The translations under genes were made by a program, and so were the position numbers. The notes beneath the pieces are model-generated. The model saw nothing but the letters and a program-made list of their open reading frames with translations. It searched no databases and had not been told where the DNA came from. From Spirochaetaceae bacterium (GTDB lineage Bacteria; Spirochaetota; Spirochaetia; Treponematales; Breznakiellaceae): a stretch of DNA of 5,865 nt. Each line of letters starts with the position of its first letter. The first letter of the stretch is position 1. This document shows positions 5,408 to 5,865 of the stretch, piece by piece. Where the stretch lies: positions 1-5,865 of the forward strand of contig JAITHF010000164.1 of NCBI GenBank assembly GCA_031280115.1. Direction: 5' to 3'.

Positions 5408-5495
5408 TTCCCTTACGGGGAGTTCGCAAAAGAATACGCAAACCATGAAGCGCTGATAAAAAAGCCCCCAAAAACTCTTAAAAAGCGCAAGCGAA
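5207..5495. repeat. right copy of the modular dispersed repeat (inverted relative to 163-469)
   Basis: No credible gene lies here. Reading from the SPOR gene outward, it has the 43-nt module (5212-5254), CCTCAGCGGGCTTCGCAAAC, GCGCAGGAAGCC, the GGGGGTTTGGGGG block (5320-5332), hairpin 5333-5345, GTTTGCACTATGAG, CATGAAGCGC (5382-5391), a 62-bp second unit with its own hairpin and CATGAAGCGC (5444-5453), the 18-nt T-A6-G-C5-A5 block (5457-5474) and CTCTT. It differs from the left copy by the extra 62-bp unit, one fewer 43-nt module, and a second 18-nt block at 5508-5525. The segment 5555-5604 shows nothing recognisable apart from the palindrome AGTATACT (5597-5604). Confidence 0.85.
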
Positions 5496-5865
5496 GCGCA
5501 GCGCCGGTAAAAAAGCCCCCAAAAAGCCTGCACAGGGCGCATTTGGGGCAGGCTCAACAGGCAGGCCGGAGCATACAGCACCATCCCGCAACAAACAGTA
5601 TACTATGCTTGAATATACCATCAAACCGCAGATAAAAAAGTCTGTTTTTGCTTCAGGTTTATACATTTCTGACTCAGGTTTATACATTTCTGACCTAGGT
5701 TTATACATTTCTGACTCAGGTACAGTCATTTCTGACTCAAGTACAGCGTCGGTTGACTCAAATACAGCGCCGGTTGACTCAAATACAATGTCCGTTGTCG
5801 CAAATTCAGCGTCGGTTGTCTCAAATACAGTGTCCGTTGGGGGAATTTCAATGTCAGTTGACGCC
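5478..5865 (-). CDS. possible 3' part of a minus-strand repeat protein (partial)
   Basis: The minus frame is open from the right edge to a TAA at 5478-5480. It encodes acidic heptads such as STDAVFE and SEMYKPE, then a Cys-rich low-complexity tail. Against it: the putative terminator at 5519-5554 and part of the dispersed repeat lie inside the frame, and the tail looks non-coding. It competes with the plus-strand frame at 5605; at most one is likely real. No domain recognised. Confidence 0.2.
   Translation of the reverse strand, partial: ASTDIEIPPTDTVFETTDAEFATTDIVFESTGAVFESTDAVLESEMTVPESEMYKPRSEMYKPESEMYKPEAKTDFFICGLMVYSSIVYCLLRDGAVCSGLPVEPAPNAPCAGFLGAFLPALRFACAF
5519..5554 (-). terminator. 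possible minus-strand terminator
   Basis: AGCCTGC (5525-5531) and GCAGGCT (5548-5554) are perfect 7-bp arms with a 16-nt loop. On the minus strand the stem runs into four further Ts (5524-5521), then G5. It would stop transcription arriving from the right, mirroring the inward terminator at 163-180 on the left. The short T-run and long loop make this moderate at best. Confidence 0.35.
5605..5865 (+). CDS. possible 5' part of a plus-strand heptad-repeat protein (partial)
   Basis: ATG at 5605 opens 87 codons that run off the right edge. A 16-residue lead (MLEYTIKPQIKKSVFA) is followed by ten heptads, from SGLYISD to degenerate forms such as SNTVSVG. TATACT (5599-5604) abuts the ATG, so that box could not drive an mRNA containing this start, and there is no Shine-Dalgarno sequence. 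Unit differences fall mostly at first and second codon positions, so synonymous constraint is not visible. It may be a Ser/Thr/Val-rich repeat protein or non-coding tandem DNA. Function unknown. Confidence 0.3.
   Translation, partial: MLEYTIKPQIKKSVFASGLYISDSGLYISDLGLYISDSGTVISDSSTASVDSNTAPVDSNTMSVVANSASVVSNTVSVGGISMSVDA
5653..5862. repeat. 21-bp degenerate tandem repeat, ten units
   Basis: Units start at 5653 and every 21 bp to 5842, with no indels. Units 1-3 (5653-5715) are nearly identical: TCAGGTTTATACATTTCTGA is common to units 1 and 2, and unit 3 changes only the first two bases. Unit 4 is a hybrid. Units 5-10 form a diverged second type (TCAAATACAG then GTTGAC). The array is AT-richer than the genes and reaches the window edge. 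It has the same period as the left array (1-111) but no convincing sequence relationship. Strict 21-bp spacing despite divergence suggests selection on reading frame or helical phase. Confidence 0.93.

Noticed and set aside
5266..5448. 60-aa plus-strand open frame after the SPOR gene
   Set aside because: It lies wholly within the dispersed repeat, spans a hairpin, has no ribosome binding site and its product is low-complexity and basic.
163..5495. Composite transposon or IS-flanked element
   Set aside because: There is no transposase, no target-site duplication and no matching terminal inverted repeats; the bracketed genes are housekeeping genes.

Overview
The window is GC-rich bacterial chromosomal DNA. 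The two tRNA-thiolation enzymes, the SPOR and LapA-like envelope genes and the load of modular dispersed repeats would suit a host-associated spirochaete of the Treponema type. That assignment is an inference from protein flavour and repeat style. Nothing in the window fixes the phylum.

Layout: (1) Positions 1-138 hold five perfect copies and one broken copy of a 21-bp tandem repeat, open in the + frame and ending at a stop at 136-138; this may be the 3' end of a gene that starts off the left edge. (2) Positions 139-469 carry no convincing gene. They hold an AT-rich dyad, an intrinsic terminator and a modular repeat built of short hairpins and conserved linkers. (3) A minus-strand pair follows: an HD-superfamily hydrolase (1538-2140) and mnmA (470-1525). 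(4) A 106-bp divergent control region (2141-2246) has one sigma70-like promoter per strand, each with its -10 box ending only 6 nt before an ATG. (5) A tightly packed plus-strand operon runs 2247-5206: a small multi-pass membrane protein, miaB, a LapA-like two-TM protein and an exported SPOR-domain protein, with every junction overlapping. (6) Positions 5207-5495 are an inverted, diverged second copy of the left modular repeat. (7) The right edge (5653-5865) is a second 21-bp tandem array, unrelated in sequence, degenerate, and open on both strands.

How the genes fit: MnmA (2-thiolation of wobble U34) and MiaB (methylthiolation of i6A37) both put sulfur into tRNA anticodon loops and are transcribed from one shared intergenic region. 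The LapA-like and SPOR genes are envelope or cell-division proteins that ride on miaB by translational coupling.

The gene content is ordinary. The unusual part is the repeat architecture. Roughly 230-290-bp repeats in inverted orientation bracket the 4.7-kb gene block. They carry six perfect 5-3-5 hairpins of the form CAGCC-N3-GGCTG with a different triloop each time, plus other 13-nt hairpins of the same geometry. The repeat reaches into gene ends: both flanking genes, mnmA and the SPOR gene, end in the same CAG CCG TAG codons. I found no CRISPR array, rRNA, tRNA, transposase or defence gene.
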